40,701 nt of DNA from Prevotellaceae bacterium (GTDB taxonomy: Bacteria; Bacteroidota; Bacteroidia; Bacteroidales; Bacteroidaceae). A model generated the notes under the pieces. It was given only the letters and a program-made list of their open reading frames with translations. It had not been told where the DNA came from and searched no databases. The translations under genes and the position numbers were made by a program. Below are positions 17,216 to 26,953 of the stretch, piece by piece. The first letter of the stretch is position 1. Each line of letters opens with the position of its first letter. The stretch lies in the NCBI GenBank assembly GCA_030531085.1, contig JAUNOM010000023.1, positions 1-40,701 of the forward strand, read 5' to 3'.

Positions 17216-18994
17216 TTATTGTAACTTATCTATATAGCTCTGGAACTCCTCCACCTTCGGGTTCTCCAGTCCCAGCTTGTACTTCTTGTTCACTCCGCAG
17301 ACATCCTGCTGCAGCTTCTGCGCCTTCACATCCTTCAGGTCAGACAGCAGGTAATAGCCTGCCTTGTTGAACAGGGGCACCCACTCTTCAGGAACGCCTA
17401 TTGACGCCCACTCCTCCATGCTGGCCTTGGGCTGCTTTGGCTCCGGCTTCATCTGTGGGAAGAACAGCACCTCCTGTATGAAGGCGTTGCCTGTCATCAG
17501 CATCACGAGACGGTCTATGCCGATGCCGATGCCACTTGTGGGAGGCATACCATACTGCAGGGCGCGCAGGAAGTCATGGTCTATCACCATAGCCTCGTCA
17601 TCGCCCTTGTCCGCAAGGCGCATCTGCTCCACAAAACGCTCCTCCTGGTCTATCGGGTCGTTAAGCTCTGAATAGGCGTTGGCCAGCTCCTTGCCGTTAA
17701 CCATCAGCTCAAAGCGTTCCGTCAGTCCCGGCTTGCTGCGGTGTTTCTTTGTAAGTGGCGACATCTCCACAGGATAATCCGTGATGAATGTCGGCTGTAT
17801 GAAGGTGCCCTCGCAAGTCTCGCCGAATATCTCGTCTATAAGTTTGCCGCGGCCCATCGTCTCGTCCACCTCGATGCCAAGGCTCTTCGCCGTGGTGCGC
17901 ATCTCGTCCTCGCTCATACATGACAGGTCATAGCCGGTCTTTTCCTTTATCGCGTCCAGTATAGGCAGCCGTTTGAACGGAGCCTTGAAGGATATGGTCT
18001 TGCCGTCGATGACCGTCTCGGGCTTTCCGTTCACAGCCACACAGACTTCCTCGAGCAGCTTCTCCGTGAAGCTCATCATCCAGTTATAGTCCTTATAGGC
18101 CACATACAGCTCCATGCAGGTGAACTCCGGGTTATGGTTCTTGTCCATTCCCTCGTTGCGGAAGTTCTTGCCTATCTCATAGACGCCCTCGAATCCGCCT
18201 ACGATTAGGCGCTTCAGGTACAGCTCTGTGGCGATACGCATATACATGGGGATGTTGAGTGCATTGAAATGTGTGATGAACGGGCGCGCGCTGGCTCCTC
18301 CCGCAATGCTCTGCAGCGTAGGAGTCTCGACCTCCGTGTATCCTGCCTCATCGAGCACACGGCGCAGCGTGCGCACCACAGTGGCCCTTTTCAGGAATGT
18401 GTCCTTGACACCATCGTTCACCACAAGGTCCACATAGCGCTGGCGGTAGCGCAGCTCCGGATCCTCGAACTTGTCGTACGCCACTCCGTCCTTATACTTC
18501 ACTATTGGCAGTGGCTTGAGTGATTTGGACAACAGCGTAAGTTCCTTTGCATGAACAGATATCTCACCCGTCTGCGTGCGGAACACATAGCCCTTGACCC
18601 CGATGAAGTCACCGATGTCAAGGAGTTTCTTGAACACCTTATTATATAGGTCCTTGTCCTCGCCCGGACAGATGTCGTCACGGGTGATATACACCTGTAT
18701 GCGGCCCTTGGAGTCCTGCAGTTCCACGAAAGCGGCCTTGCCCATGATGCGCCTGCCCATCATACGGCCGGCAATGCAGACATTGCGGCTGTTCTCGGCA
18801 GTGGCCTTGGCCGGCACCTCATTGCCTTCCACGTCCTTCTCCGTAGGCAAGTCAACGAAGCTCGCAGCTATCTCTGTCGAGAAAGCGTCTGTTGGATATT
18901 CCGCCGCAGGATATGGTTCTATGCCCATATTGCGCAGTTCCTGCAGACTCTCGCGTCTGCCTATTTCCTGTTCGCTAAGTTCGAGTATGTTCAT
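17216..18994 (-). CDS. lysS: Lysyl-tRNA synthetase, class II
   Basis: Charges tRNA-Lys with lysine. The 592-residue protein has an OB-fold anticodon-binding domain (about 65-180) and the class II core, with motif 2 around [15 protein letters not shown] and motif 3 [12 protein letters not shown]. After the core there is a C-terminal extension of about 75 residues (from [10 protein letters not shown] on), which is common in Bacteroidetes and absent from the E. coli enzyme of about 505 residues. First gene of the lysS-gpsA-receiver-kinase series. A TAACTTTG -7-like element is present on the minus strand at 19103-19096 without a clear -33 element. Confidence 0.95.
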   Translation of the reverse strand: MNILELSEQEIGRRESLQELRNMGIEPYPAAEYPTDAFSTEIAASFVDLPTEKDVEGNEVPAKATAENSRNVCIAGRMMGRRIMGKAAFVELQDSKGRIQVYITRDDICPGEDKDLYNKVFKKLLDIGDFIGVKGYVFRTQTGEISVHAKELTLLSKSLKPLPIVKYKDGVAYDKFEDPELRYRQRYVDLVVNDGVKDTFLKRATVVRTLRRVLDEAGYTEVETPTLQSIAGGASARPFITHFNALNIPMYMRIATELYLKRLIVGGFEGVYEIGKNFRNEGMDKNHNPEFTCMELYVAYKDYNWMMSFTEKLLEEVCVAVNGKPETVIDGKTISFKAPFKRLPILDAIKEKTGYDLSCMSEDEMRTTAKSLGIEVDETMGRGKLIDEIFGETCEGTFIQPTFITDYPVEMSPLTKKHRSKPGLTERFELMVNGKELANAYSELNDPIDQEERFVEQMRLADKGDDEAMVIDHDFLRALQYGMPPTSGIGIGIDRLVMLMTGNAFIQEVLFFPQMKPEPKQPKASMEEWASIGVPEEWVPLFNKAGYYLLSDLKDVKAQKLQQDVCGVNKKYKLGLENPKVEEFQSYIDKLQ

Positions 18995-19226
18995 CTCTGT
19001 ATTTTTGGTCTTTTATGCACAAGCCTCTCCTATGCCATTTAGTCTCTTTGAGGGGGACACGGCAACGCATGGAAAAGGCTGGCGTTAATTCGGTGCAAAG
19101 TTAATAATAAATTCTGATAAAAACGAAAAATTCAAGAAAAAACATTTCTTTTATAAAATATAGCCGCTAATTATGCGCTCATCCCTTACAACGCCATATT
19201 TCGCGCGCCGGTAGAGGCCCATGACA

Positions 19227-19320
19227 GAAAACTCATTCTAACGTGTTAAATCAGTGTCTGTGGGACATTGTGCCACAGGCGCGGTGACCTCGCCAGAGAG
19301 CCCGTAAGGCGGCAAAAACG
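19227..19320. repeat. Interspersed repeat, family R copy 1
   Basis: This 94-base segment (GAAAACTCATTCTAACGTGT ... CCGTAAGGCGGCAAAAACG) recurs at 40439-40533 with roughly 88% identity by eye, in the same orientation. It contains a small inverted repeat (CTGTGG ... CCACAG). No ORF. The differences between copies are scattered and not codon-like. Confidence 0.8.
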
Positions 19321-19363
19321 GGAGGCGGTTTCCTTGGATTTCAAAAGCGCAGCCTTCTGCGCG

Positions 19364-19430
19364 CAATCTGTATGCTTTTACTGTGCAATAGCTACCTGAT
19401 TACAAGGTAATGTGATAGTGATTGCAGCGC
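19364..19430. repeat. Interspersed repeat, family A copy 2 (degenerate)
   Basis: CAATCTGTATGCTTTTACTG matches copy 1 at 38-57 in 19 of 20 bases. It also has ATTACAAGGTAAT, GATAG and TTGCAGCGC words like the other copies. It lies 44 bases after a family R copy. Confidence 0.65.
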
Positions 19431-19582
19431 AATATGGCATTAATCGCAGCGCTAAAAGGCCTGTTTGCACGCCAAAAGAACATTTCCGCGCGCCAATACC
19501 GCCAAGACTAAGGAAACTTTAACATTTGAACGGGCTGAATTTTAACATTTAAAACAGTCCAAAACGATGGGATGCCGTCCCC

Positions 19583-19634
19583 AAAAACGACAGATGACAG
19601 ACTGGAGGAAAGCGTCCTGCCAGCCTGTCATCTG
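19583..19634 (-). terminator. Intrinsic terminator after the PAP2 gene
   Basis: A long stem (19591-19605 with 19620-19634, one mismatch, extended by AGGA/TCCT inside) is followed on the minus strand by a T run (complement of 19584-19588). It ends the nhaD-PAP2 operon. Confidence 0.8.
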
Positions 19635-19648
19635 CCTGTACATTTATA

Positions 19649-20281
19649 TTATAATGAAGCCCAAGCCATAAGTGCAAAGGCAGTCAAAGTAAGTGACACC
19701 ACCGCAGCAGGCACCCATATATGGCGCGGAGAGCGGACATGATGGAAATGCAGGTGATCCTCATGCACCCATGTTATCAGCCATGTGACAATGAGCGCGA
19801 GAACAAAGCCGCCAAGGATGTCGCCAGGATAATGGAAGCCGAGGTACACACGTGAATAACATACCAGAACGGCTGTCAGCACCATGACAAGGGACAGCAG
19901 CCCGTCACGGAACCAGTGTATCATGAGCAGCGTCAGCAGCCAGATATTGGCGGAATGGGCAGAGGGGAAGCCGCAACCTCCACCATGCCGTCCATGCACC
20001 ACGTGCACAAGATGGGCTATAGGGTTATCAGGATTGCTGGGACGAAGGCGTCCTATATACGGGCGGAGCAGGTGGGCATTGGCCCAATCCGTGACAATCA
20101 TGCCCGCACCGACCATGAGCAGCACCGTAAGCACGCCGCGCCACGAGTAGTTACGCCATACGACATAAAGCAGACTGACATAAAGTGGCACCCACACCGC
20201 CTTCTGACTGACAAGATAGAAGAACTCATCCAGAAAGAGTGTATGGTGGCCGTTAACAAGGAAGAACAGTTGTGTGTCCAT
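19649..20281 (-). CDS. PAP2 family membrane phosphatase
   Basis: A 210-residue integral membrane phosphatase. The three acid-phosphatase motifs are present: RPYIGRLRP (motif 1, near 73-81), PSAH with H109 (motif 2) and SRVYLGFHYPGD with R144, H150 and D154 (motif 3), arranged around about five membrane helices. By family it could dephosphorylate undecaprenyl pyrophosphate, phosphatidic acid or phosphatidylglycerophosphate. The start at 20281 (MDTQLFF) is chosen over an upstream ATG at 20389 that would lie inside nhaD. It is 35 bases after nhaD and followed by a terminator. Confidence 0.88.
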   Translation of the reverse strand: MDTQLFFLVNGHHTLFLDEFFYLVSQKAVWVPLYVSLLYVVWRNYSWRGVLTVLLMVGAGMIVTDWANAHLLRPYIGRLRPSNPDNPIAHLVHVVHGRHGGGCGFPSAHSANIWLLTLLMIHWFRDGLLSLVMVLTAVLVCYSRVYLGFHYPGDILGGFVLALIVTWLITWVHEDHLHFHHVRSPRHIWVPAAVVSLTLTAFALMAWASL

Positions 20282-20316
20282 AGCTTTTATCCAGAAACTC
20301 CTGATACATATTAATA

Positions 20317-21630
20317 TTACATGGCTAATACTGTCTTTTCGAGCCAGTAGCACAGCATACCGGCGATATATCCCACGAAGGCTATCCACGTGACATTACG
20401 CATATACCATCCGAAGGATATGTTCTCCAGACCCATCACCACCACTCCGGCGGCAGAACCGATGATGAGCATGGAGCCGCCCACACCGGCACAATATGCC
20501 AGAAGCTGCCAGAAAATGCCGTCAACGGCAAAGCTGGCACTTGCAGGGTCTATCACATACATCTTCATGGCGCCTGCCACAAGAGGCACATTGTCCACGA
20601 TGGAGGAGAGGATACCGATGGCTCCGGTGACGAGGTAGTTGTTACCTACGGTCTCATCGAGCCACTGTCCGATGGCGGTAAGCACGCCTATCTCCGAGAG
20701 TGTGGCAACGGCCATGAGGATACCGAGGAAGAACATGATGGTAGCCATATCGATACGGCTCAGCATACGGGTGACACGCTTTGCCATGGGGTCGTGCTCC
20801 TCATTCTTGCGGTATATAATCTCGGTGACACACCATAGGATACCGAGGACTCCAAGGATGCCCACGAAGGCCGGAAGCTCTGTGAGTGTATGGAAGACGG
20901 GCACGCAGCACAGGCCGCCCACGCCAAGGGCGAATATCATGTTACGCTCAAACTTGGTGACTTCGCTGATGCTTTCCTCGCGCTTGCTGACGACCTGCGG
21001 CAGCTCTCCCTTGAGATGCATCTGCAACACGGCTGTAGGCACAATGAAAGCGACAAACGACGGGACGATAATCTCCTTGATAACGCCGAGAGCCGTTATC
21101 ATCTTGCCGTTCCAGAGCATGATGGTGGTTACGTCACCTATCGGCGAGAAGGCGCCGCCGGCATTGGCGGCGATGATGACACAGACCGCATACCAGATGC
21201 GATCGGACTTGTCATGAACCAGCTTGCGTAGTATCATGATCATCACTATTGATGTGGTCAGGTTGTCAAGCACCGCGGAAAGGATGGCTGTCATGAAGGC
21301 TATCTTCCATAACAGGGAGCGCTTGGTCCTGGACTTGAGCACGCCGCGCACCCAGTTGAAGCCGCCATGCTGGTCCACTATCTCCACGATTGTCATGGCA
21401 CCCATAAGGAAGAACAGCGTGGTACCGGCCTCACCGAGATTGCGCTCGATGGCTTCGCCAAGCTCAAAGCCCGGCATACTAAGCTCGCCATGACCCAAGG
21501 CAAGGAGGGTCCAGCATACTACACACATCAATATGGCTACTGCTGCCTTATTGATCTTTGTGACACTCTCAAGCGCTATGAAGGCATAGCCGATGACGAA
21601 AGCGACACAGATGGCTGTAAAGAAACTCAT
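20317..21630 (-). CDS. nhaD: NhaD-type sodium:proton antiporter
   Basis: A 437-residue inner-membrane protein of the ion transporter superfamily. Conserved NhaD segments are visible: TTLFFLMGAMTIVEIVD, SAVLDNLTTSIVMIMIL, NAGGAFSPIGDVTTIMLW and SSIVDNVPLVAGA. It is predicted to expel sodium or lithium in exchange for protons. About 11-12 membrane helices fill the length with a short loop near 205-225. It is first in a two-gene operon with the PAP2 phosphatase. A -7 element lies about 118 bases upstream on the minus strand. Confidence 0.93.
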   Translation of the reverse strand: MSFFTAICVAFVIGYAFIALESVTKINKAAVAILMCVVCWTLLALGHGELSMPGFELGEAIERNLGEAGTTLFFLMGAMTIVEIVDQHGGFNWVRGVLKSRTKRSLLWKIAFMTAILSAVLDNLTTSIVMIMILRKLVHDKSDRIWYAVCVIIAANAGGAFSPIGDVTTIMLWNGKMITALGVIKEIIVPSFVAFIVPTAVLQMHLKGELPQVVSKREESISEVTKFERNMIFALGVGGLCCVPVFHTLTELPAFVGILGVLGILWCVTEIIYRKNEEHDPMAKRVTRMLSRIDMATIMFFLGILMAVATLSEIGVLTAIGQWLDETVGNNYLVTGAIGILSSIVDNVPLVAGAMKMYVIDPASASFAVDGIFWQLLAYCAGVGGSMLIIGSAAGVVVMGLENISFGWYMRNVTWIAFVGYIAGMLCYWLEKTVLAM

Positions 21631-21747
21631 AATTCTGTTGATTTAATAGTTATAGTTAGTTTTTATTAGTTAGTCTCAATCATTATGTATGGTTTATTAG
21701 GCTTGTCAATGAATGACATTTTTCACGAAAATGACATCATTCAAATG

Positions 21748-21755
21748 CAAAGGTA
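21748..21755 (-). promoter_or_regulatory. -7 promoter element (TACCTTTG) upstream of nhaD
   Basis: TACCTTTG on the minus strand at 21755-21748; no good TTG -33 element at the usual distance. It would give a leader of about 110 bases before nhaD. Together with the rhaB promoter it makes the 350-base gap 21631-21980 a divergent control region; nothing else is evident in that gap. Confidence 0.5.
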
Positions 21756-21847
21756 ACAAAATATCACTACACCTACACTCAAAAAACATATTTTTTAGCA
21801 ATAAAGGCTAAAATTATCACAAAATGAAAAAGTTTTTATGATTATTT

Positions 21848-21878
21848 ATTGGCAAATAAAAAAAAAAGTGTACCTTTG
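21848..21878 (+). promoter_or_regulatory. Promoter of the L-rhamnose operon
   Basis: TTG at 21849-21851 and TACCTTTG at 21871-21878, separated by 19 bases, match the Bacteroidetes -33/-7 pattern. The expected start lies near 21884, giving a leader of about 97 bases before the rhaB ATG at 21981. No clear operator dyad for a Rha regulator is visible. Confidence 0.72.
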
Positions 21879-21980
21879 CCTATGAAATATGCTATGCGAA
21901 CACACAGGCCGCCGTTAACCGCGGAATGCAGAGCGTATGGAAAAGGAAAACTAAAACTAACTACTACTTCATCAAACACT

Positions 21981-23456
21981 ATGGGAAAGAAATATTTCTT
22001 CGCAGTGGATCTGGGAGCCACCAGCGGACGTACCATTATCGGAGGTCTTAACGACGGAAAGATTGAACTGGAGGAGCTGACACGCTTTGACAATAACCTC
22101 ATTGAGGTGAACGGACACTTCTACTGGGACATCTATGCACTGTACTTCGAGATCATAAAGGGACTGAAAGCTGCGAAAAAGCAGAACATTGACATCACAA
22201 GCATAGGCATAGACACTTGGGGTGTGGACTTTGTATGCGTAGCAGAGGACGGAAGTGTAAGCCAGCCGATAGCCTATCGCGACCCACACACCTTTGACGC
22301 CATGGATGATTATCTGGAAAACGTGATATCAAAGGAGAAGGTATATGATGTGACTGGCATCCAGTTCATGAACTTCAACTCCATATTCCAGCTGTATGCC
22401 ATGAAGCGCGCAGGCAACTCGGCACTGAAGAACGCACAGAAGATTCTCTTCATACCTGACGCTCTCAGCTATATGCTTACAGGAAACATGGTGTGCGAAT
22501 ATACCATTGCATCAACGGCACAGCTGCTTGACCCGCGCACCAAGCAGCTTGACCCACGGCTTCTGGCCTCTCTCGGCCTGACACAGTCCAAGTTCGGACG
22601 TATGGTGAACCCCGGTGACCTCGTGGGAACACTGACAGACGCAGTACAAAAGGAGACTGGTCTGGGAGCTATCCCTGTGGTTGCGGTGGCCGGACATGAC
22701 ACAGGCTCTGCGGTAGCCGCCGTACCTGCCAAGGACGAAAACTTCGCATACCTGTCAAGCGGCACATGGTCTCTGATGGGCATAGAGACGAAGGACGCTA
22801 TTATAAATAAGGTGTCATACGAACGTAACTTCACAAATGAGGGAGGAATAGAGGGCACTACACGTTTCCTGAAGAACATCTGCGGAATGTGGCTGTATGA
22901 GCGCTGCCGTAAAGAATGGACTGACGCGCCGAAATCACATCCGGAACTGATAGCGGAGGCCATGAAGCAGCCCGCTTTCCAAAGCATTATAAACCCAGAT
23001 GACGCAATGTTCGCCAACCCTTCATCCATGGTGGAGGCCATACAGTCATACTGTCAGCAGACTGGACAGCACGTGCCGCAGGGATATGCGGAGACCTGCC
23101 GCTGTATATTTGACTCCCTGGCACTGCGTTACCGTCAGGTGTTCAGCTATCTTACAGAAATGGCCTCATTCCCAATCAATGTGCTACACATTATCGGAGG
23201 CGGCTCTCTGAACAATGATCTCAACCAGTTCACGTCCAATTCACTTGGCGTGGAGGTTCTGGCAGGACCGCAGGAGGGAACGGCACTGGGCAACATCATG
23301 GTACAGGCAAAGGCGGCCGGCGAGGTGAAGGACCTTTGGGATATGCGCCGCGTCATAGCGAACAGCCTTGAGCTGAAGCGCTTCACTCCGACAGACAAGG
23401 AGCAGTGGGATGCGGCATACCTGAAATTCCTTGACATTGTAAACAGGAAAGGATAA
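21981..23456 (+). CDS. rhaB: Rhamnulokinase
   Basis: ATP-dependent kinase of the FGGY family that converts L-rhamnulose to L-rhamnulose 1-phosphate. It has 491 residues from the ATG at 21981 (MGKKYFFAVDLGATSGRTI), equal to the family length. The frame is open further upstream to about 21849 but runs through the promoter and is not family-like. Visible features: the N-terminal phosphate-binding loop DLGATSGR, GIDTWGVDFV, the central AVAGHDTGSAVAAVP and C-terminal HIIGGGSLN. First gene of rhaB-rhaI-rhaT-rhaD. Confidence 0.95.
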   Translation: MGKKYFFAVDLGATSGRTIIGGLNDGKIELEELTRFDNNLIEVNGHFYWDIYALYFEIIKGLKAAKKQNIDITSIGIDTWGVDFVCVAEDGSVSQPIAYRDPHTFDAMDDYLENVISKEKVYDVTGIQFMNFNSIFQLYAMKRAGNSALKNAQKILFIPDALSYMLTGNMVCEYTIASTAQLLDPRTKQLDPRLLASLGLTQSKFGRMVNPGDLVGTLTDAVQKETGLGAIPVVAVAGHDTGSAVAAVPAKDENFAYLSSGTWSLMGIETKDAIINKVSYERNFTNEGGIEGTTRFLKNICGMWLYERCRKEWTDAPKSHPELIAEAMKQPAFQSIINPDDAMFANPSSMVEAIQSYCQQTGQHVPQGYAETCRCIFDSLALRYRQVFSYLTEMASFPINVLHIIGGGSLNNDLNQFTSNSLGVEVLAGPQEGTALGNIMVQAKAAGEVKDLWDMRRVIANSLELKRFTPTDKEQWDAAYLKFLDIVNRKG

Positions 23457-23505
23457 GAAAAGATACAACTATCTAAACATAATCATAAAAACTATCTTAA
23501 AAACA

Positions 23506-24759
23506 ATGAAAGCAGAACTTATTTCTAAGGCTTATGAAGTAGCTAAAGAACGCTACGCGGAGATCGGTATTGACACAGAAGCGGTGTTAAAACAGTTACA
23601 GGACTTCCATCTTTCACTGCACTGCTGGCAGGCTGACGATGTGAAAGGCTTCGAGGTACAGGCAGGTGCCATGTCCGGCGGCATACAGTCTACAGGTGAC
23701 TTCCCCGGTGCAGCACGCAATATCGACGAGCTGCGTCAGGATATTCTCAAGGCTAAGAGCCTCATACCTGGTAACCACCGTCTGAACCTGCACGAGATAT
23801 ACGGTGACTTCAAGGGTAAGGTAGTGGACCGTGATGAGGTTACAGTGGAATATTTCCAGTCTTGGATTGACTGGGCTAAGGAGAACAACACTCTTCTTGA
23901 CTTCAATTCCTCTTCATTCTCTCACCCAAAGTCTGGCAGTCTGTCACTGGCTAACCCAGATGAAAGCATACGCAAGTTCTGGGTTGAGCACACAAAGCGC
24001 TGCCGTGACATAGCAAACGCCATGGGTGAGGCGCAGAATGACCCATGTATCATGAACCTCTGGGTACACGACGGATGCAAGGACGTGTCTGTAAACCACG
24101 CTCTCTACCGTAACACCTTGAAGAAGTCTCTGGACGAGATATTCGAGAAGAAGCAGCCAATGATGAAGGACTGCATCGAGGGTAAGGTATTCGGCATCGG
24201 ACTTGAGTCCTTCACAGTAGGCTCTCACGACTTCTACACAGCGTATGCTGCACAGAATGACAAGCTGCTCACTATCGATACAGGCCACTATCACCCGACA
24301 GAGTCACCGGCAGACAAGGTTTCTGCTGTGCTACCTTTCCTCAAGGAGCTCATGCTTCACGTGTCACGTCCTGTACGCTGGGACTCTGATCACGTTACAA
24401 TCATGGACGATCCAACGCAGGAACTGTTCTTCGAGATTGTGCGCGCAGGTGCTCTTGACCGCGTTCACTATGGTCTTGACTTCTTCGATGGCTCTATAAA
24501 CCGTATCGGTGCATACGTTATCGGCTCACGCGCAGCACAGAAGTGTATGCTTCGCGCATTGCTTGAGCCACGTGAGGCCATCAGCAAGCTGGAGCTCGCA
24601 GGCGAGGGTTACAAGGTACTGGCACTCATCGAGGAGCAGAAGGCTATGCCTTGGCAGGCTGTATACGACGAGTTCTGCGTACGCAACAATGTACCTGTAG
24701 GTCAGGAGTTCATCGCTGACATCGACAAGTATGTTGCAGACGTGACTTCAAAGCGCTAA
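23506..24759 (+). CDS. rhaI: L-rhamnose isomerase
   Basis: Converts L-rhamnose to L-rhamnulose (the gene is also called rhaA). 417 residues, matching the family; TIM-barrel with metal-site segments such as LWVHDGCKDVSVN, SFTVGSHDFYTAYA, DTGHYHPTESPADK and RPVRWDSDHV. It lies 49 bases after rhaB. Codon choice appears more biased (many CGT, GTA and CTC codons) than in neighbours, which fits high expression. A terminator-like hairpin follows before rhaT. Confidence 0.96.
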   Translation: MKAELISKAYEVAKERYAEIGIDTEAVLKQLQDFHLSLHCWQADDVKGFEVQAGAMSGGIQSTGDFPGAARNIDELRQDILKAKSLIPGNHRLNLHEIYGDFKGKVVDRDEVTVEYFQSWIDWAKENNTLLDFNSSSFSHPKSGSLSLANPDESIRKFWVEHTKRCRDIANAMGEAQNDPCIMNLWVHDGCKDVSVNHALYRNTLKKSLDEIFEKKQPMMKDCIEGKVFGIGLESFTVGSHDFYTAYAAQNDKLLTIDTGHYHPTESPADKVSAVLPFLKELMLHVSRPVRWDSDHVTIMDDPTQELFFEIVRAGALDRVHYGLDFFDGSINRIGAYVIGSRAAQKCMLRALLEPREAISKLELAGEGYKVLALIEEQKAMPWQAVYDEFCVRNNVPVGQEFIADIDKYVADVTSKR

Positions 24760-24779
24760 TATTACGAACACATTATATT

Positions 24780-24830
24780 TGTTCTATATACCTCGGAAGC
24801 ATTTTGGGGTATATAGAACATATATTGTTT
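24780..24830 (+). terminator. Terminator-like hairpin inside the rha operon
   Basis: A perfect 13-bp stem, TGTTCTATATACC (24780-24792) with GGTATATAGAACA (24808-24820), is followed by TATATTGTTTTTATC. It sits in the 117-base gap between rhaI and rhaT. It could partly terminate transcription or protect the 3' end of the rhaBI message. Confidence 0.6.
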
Positions 24831-24876
24831 TTATCTGCCTGCGGGCAACGTTCATTCTCAAACCTACATTATAACA

Positions 24877-25914
24877 ATGGAAATCATAATAGGACTTTTA
24901 ATAATAGCTATCGGCGCCTTCTGCCAGTCAAGCTGTTATGTGCCAATAAACAAGATAAAGGACTGGTCATGGGAGTCATACTGGATTATACAGGGCGTGT
25001 TTGCATGGCTCATACTGCCATTCCTCGGCGCACTGCTTGCCGTACCTGAGGGCCATAGCCTGTGCGAACTGTTCGGCGCTGACAACTCCTTCAACATCTG
25101 GATGACCATCCTCTTCGGTGTGTTATGGGGAGTTGGCGGACTGACATTCGGCCTGTCCATGCGCTATCTCGGAGTGGCCTTAGGACAGTCCATAGCTCTC
25201 GGCACCTGCGCCGGCCTCGGAACAATCATGGGTCCGGTGCTGCTTAACGTGTTCTTCCCAGAACTTGACGCGCTATCCTCACTAACCTTCGCCGTCATAC
25301 TCGGCGTGGTTGTGACACTCGCGGGTATTGCCATAATCGGTATTGCAGGCTCAATGAAGGCCGCTTCACTGTCTGAAGAGGAGAAAAAGGCCGCCGTTAA
25401 GGACTTCAACTTCCCCAAAGGCCTCGCCATAGCACTACTCGCCGGCTTCATGAGCGGATGCTTCAACGTTGGTCTGGAGTTCGGCAAGGGCATAAACTTC
25501 GGTGACCTTACACCGGATATGTACAAGACTCTGCCCGCAACATTCCTCGTAACACTTGGAGGTTTCGTAACAAACGCCATATACTGCTTCTATCAGAACA
25601 GCAAAAACAACACATGGGGAGACTACAAGAAGACTGATGTATGGGCAAACAACCTTATATTCTGCGCTCTTGCAGGCGCACTGTGGTACAGCCAGTTCTT
25701 CGGTCTGTCAATGGGTAAGGGCTTCCTGACAGAGTCTCCTACACTCATGACACTCTCTTTCTGCATCCTGATGGCGCTGAATGTGGTGTTCTCTAATGTA
25801 TGGGGCATAATACTGAAAGAGTGGAAAGGCTGCTCGCAGAAGACAATTGTGGTACTCATAACCGGTATCATAGTGCTGATAGTGTCCAGCTTCCTGCCAC
25901 AGCTTATAGGATAA
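24877..25914 (+). CDS. rhaT: L-rhamnose:proton symporter
   Basis: A 345-residue inner-membrane transporter of the RhaT family (drug/metabolite transporter superfamily), bringing L-rhamnose into the cytoplasm with a proton. About ten membrane helices are visible; family-like segments include AIGAFCQSSCYVPINK near the N-terminus, LFGVLWGVGGLTFGLSMRYL and GLAIALLAGFMSGCFNVGLE. It lies between rhaI and rhaD, so the whole import and catabolic route is encoded together. Confidence 0.93.
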   Translation: MEIIIGLLIIAIGAFCQSSCYVPINKIKDWSWESYWIIQGVFAWLILPFLGALLAVPEGHSLCELFGADNSFNIWMTILFGVLWGVGGLTFGLSMRYLGVALGQSIALGTCAGLGTIMGPVLLNVFFPELDALSSLTFAVILGVVVTLAGIAIIGIAGSMKAASLSEEEKKAAVKDFNFPKGLAIALLAGFMSGCFNVGLEFGKGINFGDLTPDMYKTLPATFLVTLGGFVTNAIYCFYQNSKNNTWGDYKKTDVWANNLIFCALAGALWYSQFFGLSMGKGFLTESPTLMTLSFCILMALNVVFSNVWGIILKEWKGCSQKTIVVLITGIIVLIVSSFLPQLIG

Positions 25915-25959
25915 AGATACGCATTAACAAAAAACAAACATCAATATTAATCAATAATC

Positions 25960-26781
25960 ATGAAGAGTATACTTAAAGGCCGCCCGGGACTGGAGGCCGT
26001 TGTAAACCAGATTGCCGAGGTAACAGGCTATCTTTGGGAAAAAGGATGGGCAGAGCGCAATGGTGGTAACATCACTGTCAATGTCACAGAGTTCATGGAT
26101 GACGAGTGCAAGGCCATGCCTGCCATCGCTCCTGTAAAGCAAATAGGCATGACACTGCCAATGCTTAAAGGTAAATACTTCTACTGTAAGGGCACAGGAA
26201 AGCGTATGCGCGACCTCGCACGATGGCCTATGCAGAACGGTTCCATAGTTCGTATATGCGATGACTGCGCAAGTTATGAGATCATTGCAGACGAACCAGT
26301 GGCACCAACATCAGAGTTACCGACACACCTCGCACTGCAGAACTATCTCCTTGAGACGGGTTCCTGCTACAAGGCCACACTGCACACACACCCAATAGAG
26401 CTGGTTGCCATGTCACACATAGAGCGTTTCCTGCGTGGTGACGAGATGACACGCGTGCTGTGGTCCATGATTCCCGAGACACTTGCATTCGCTCCGCTTG
26501 GCATAGGCATAGTACCTTACGGCCTGCCATCATCTGTAGAGCTGGCAAAGGACACTCTGGAGAAGATTAAGAAGCACGATGTAGTGCTCTGGGAGAAGCA
26601 CGGCACTGTAGCAGTAGGTCAGGATATCATGGACGCTTTCGACCAGACTGACGTACTCTGCAAGGCTGCCAACATCTATATGTGTGCCCGCAACATGGGC
26701 AGTGAGCCTGATGGAATGACACCGGAGGCTATGAAGGAGGTACAGGACGTATTCAACCTCCCCAAGACCCGTCCATGCTAA
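25960..26781 (+). CDS. rhaD: Rhamnulose-1-phosphate aldolase
   Basis: Class II zinc aldolase that splits L-rhamnulose 1-phosphate into dihydroxyacetone phosphate and L-lactaldehyde. 273 residues. Catalytic and metal residues can be placed: E119 (TSELPTH), H142 and H144 (LHTHPIE) and H214 (WEKHGTV), plus the phosphate-binding ERNGGNIT near 32-39. It lies 45 bases after rhaT and is the last gene before a strong terminator. Enzymes for lactaldehyde use are not in the window. Confidence 0.95.
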   Translation: MKSILKGRPGLEAVVNQIAEVTGYLWEKGWAERNGGNITVNVTEFMDDECKAMPAIAPVKQIGMTLPMLKGKYFYCKGTGKRMRDLARWPMQNGSIVRICDDCASYEIIADEPVAPTSELPTHLALQNYLLETGSCYKATLHTHPIELVAMSHIERFLRGDEMTRVLWSMIPETLAFAPLGIGIVPYGLPSSVELAKDTLEKIKKHDVVLWEKHGTVAVGQDIMDAFDQTDVLCKAANIYMCARNMGSEPDGMTPEAMKEVQDVFNLPKTRPC

Positions 26782-26837
26782 ACAGCCAGAAAACTAAGCA
26801 TCGGCACAATCATCACATAGTGCCCGACTCACAATAA

Positions 26838-26882
26838 GAATACACCTGCGCCTCAACATAGCGCAGGTGTATTCTTTATTTA
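26838..26882 (+). terminator. Intrinsic terminator of the rha operon
   Basis: A perfect 14-bp stem, GAATACACCTGCGC (26838-26851) with GCGCAGGTGTATTC (26861-26874), is followed by TTTATTTAAT. Confidence 0.88.
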
Positions 26883-26913
26883 ATGCTACTATTCTTATTT
26901 GACGACAACAAGG

Positions 26914-26953
26914 AAAAGAAAAAGGGCTGATACCTACAACTTGGTATCAGCCC
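26914..26953 (-). terminator. Hairpin with minus-strand T tract
   Basis: GGGCTGATACC (26924-26934) pairs with GGTATCAGCCC (26943-26953); on the minus strand it is followed by CTTTTTCTTTTCC. It faces the minus-strand cassette that ends at 27293, about 340 bases away. A second small hairpin (GAATGAC ... GTCATTC) lies at 26967-26989. The 26954-27243 stretch between shows no convincing gene. Confidence 0.6.

Larger units (their letters stand above)
18995..19590. other. Repeat-rich intergenic island between lysS and the PAP2 terminator
   Basis: About 600 bases without a convincing protein gene or RNA gene. It contains a weak lysS promoter element (19096-19103), one copy of the 94-bp family R repeat, one copy of family A, and the word TTTAACATTT twice near 19520-19555. 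Several short GCGC-rich words (GCGCGCC, CGCGC) recur here but not in the genes around. Confidence 0.6.

Noticed and set aside
21849-21980. N-terminal extension of rhaB
   Set aside because: The open frame crosses the promoter, and the family N-terminus is at MGKKYFFAVDLG (21981).
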